Source of the DNA: Nioella halotolerans
Lineage (GTDB): Bacteria > Pseudomonadota > Alphaproteobacteria > Rhodobacterales > Rhodobacteraceae
Reading direction: 5' to 3'
NCBI GenBank assembly: GCA_003428585.1
Contig: QVQC01000029.1
Coordinates: forward strand, 62,001-126,000
DNA length: 64,000 bases
How positions within the stretch are numbered: position 1 is the first letter of the stretch; every line of letters starts with the position of its first letter. Below the pieces are notes generated by a model, which was not told where the DNA came from, made no database searches, and saw only the letters and a program-made list of their open reading frames with translations. The translations under genes and the position numbers were made by a program. This document shows positions 63,427-64,000 of this stretch, in pieces.

Positions 63427-64000
63427 ATGCTGACCTTTTTCAGGCAAAACAAAAAATGGCTGGCGGCGGGTTTCTTGCTTACCTCGTCCACCGCCTTTGG
63501 CCAGACATGGTTCATTTCGCTGTTCGCCGGGTTCATCCGCGAGGATTACGGGCTAAGCGACGGCGACTGGGGCAGCCTTTACACGGTTGCGACGCTGAGC
63601 GCCGCGGCCCTGATGTTCTGGCGCGGATCGGTGGCCGACACCGTTCCCTTGTCGCGCCTTGCGCCGATCACCGCGCTTGTCTTCGCGGCGGCCTGTCTTG
63701 CAATGTCGTTTTCATCGGGGTCGGTCTTGCTTCTCGGCATTACGCTATTCGTGCTGCGCTTTTGCGGGCAAGGCATGTTCAGCCATATCGCGATGACGGC
63801 GATGGGTCGCTGGTTCGAGGCGCGGCGCGGGCAGGCCGTTTCGATCGCCAATCTCGGCCACCCGACAAGTGAAATGACCCTCTCCATCCTCACGGTGCTT
63901 GTGGTTGCGATCATCGGTTGGCGGCCGACATGGTTCGCCGTTGCGATCATCCTCGCCCTCGGGGTCGCGCCGGTCCTGTGGCTGCTGTTGCGCGATGACC
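63427..64000 (+). CDS. Major facilitator superfamily transporter (partial, 5' part)
   Basis: Open from the ATG at 63427 to the end of the window, 191 complete codons. Six hydrophobic segments are visible. The start MLTFFRQNKKWLAAGFLLTSSTAFGQTWF and FIREDYGLSDGDWGSLYTVATL resemble the monocarboxylate/oxalate-type MFS transporters, as does MGRWFEARRGQAVSIANLG. The substrate is unknown. The gene continues beyond the window, so completeness cannot be judged. Confidence 0.85.
   Translation, partial: MLTFFRQNKKWLAAGFLLTSSTAFGQTWFISLFAGFIREDYGLSDGDWGSLYTVATLSAAALMFWRGSVADTVPLSRLAPITALVFAAACLAMSFSSGSVLLLGITLFVLRFCGQGMFSHIAMTAMGRWFEARRGQAVSIANLGHPTSEMTLSILTVLVVAIIGWRPTWFAVAIILALGVAPVLWLLLRDD

Noticed and set aside
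63112..63447. Open frames of about 100 codons on both strands before the last MFS gene
   Set aside because: They have no ribosome sites and unlikely composition, and one overlaps the MFS start.

Overview
The window is a high-GC, gene-dense stretch of chromosome from an alphaproteobacterium, most likely a marine member of the Rhodobacteraceae (Roseobacter group). The evidence is the flagellin regulators FlaF and FlbT, a DUF1217 flagellar protein, the order rpsT-dnaA-dnaN-recF, the ubiE-ubiB pair beside mutM, and many GTG starts with stop/start overlaps. I see no rRNA, tRNA, CRISPR array, insertion sequence or prophage.

1-20.3 kb is part of a large flagellar locus. The plus strand carries motA, an unassigned 662-residue exported protein, flhA-fliR-flhB and a FliJ-like coiled-coil protein. 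The minus-strand operon is flgB-flgC-fliE-fliQ-flgF-flgG-flgA-flgH-fliL, read toward fliL. The divergent fliI is followed by flaF-flbT-DUF1217 (minus), a long flagellin gene (minus), flgJ-like and flgN-like genes (minus), and fliK-flgD (plus). fliF, fliG, fliM, fliN, fliP, flgE, flgI, flgK, flgL and motB are not here and presumably lie outside. Three sites of the form TTAN-N7-TTAN (CtrA-like) sit before flhA, the flagellin gene and fliK.

20.4-23.1 kb holds a two-gene minus-strand operon that I consider the most interesting part of the window. An exported caspase-like protease is followed, 21 bases later, by an exported trypsin-like protease. Both end in the same type of C-terminal domain, and the trypsin has a zymogen-like activation site after an arginine.

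23.2-37.7 kb is housekeeping: glycerate 2-kinase, ubiB, ubiE, mutM, an enoyl-CoA hydratase, rpsT, dnaA, dnaN, recF, a VOC protein, a LysE-type exporter and gyrB. Two inverted copies of a 24-base element flank dnaN, and three hairpins follow dnaA.

37.7-50.1 kb is mixed metabolism: a choline dehydrogenase-like flavoprotein with a divergent TetR regulator, a ferric-iron ABC permease and binding protein (no ATPase gene), an MFS transporter, a lytic transglycosylase, and the minus-strand run dapE, TIGR04282-type transferase, rnr.

50.3-64 kb is accessory. It has two consecutive Hint-domain proteins (the second without the nucleophilic Cys), a response regulator lacking its phosphorylatable Asp opposite a 1-Cys peroxiredoxin with a 16-base perfect palindrome between them, two small Crp/Fnr regulators, a DUF2892 membrane protein, a metallo-beta-lactamase-fold protein with an altered metal motif, a Spy/CpxP-like protein, an arsR-permease-thioredoxin operon with a triple direct repeat over its promoter, a SulP transporter with a tandem UspA protein, a small orphan gene, and the start of an MFS transporter. 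This part looks like a redox, metal and stress island.
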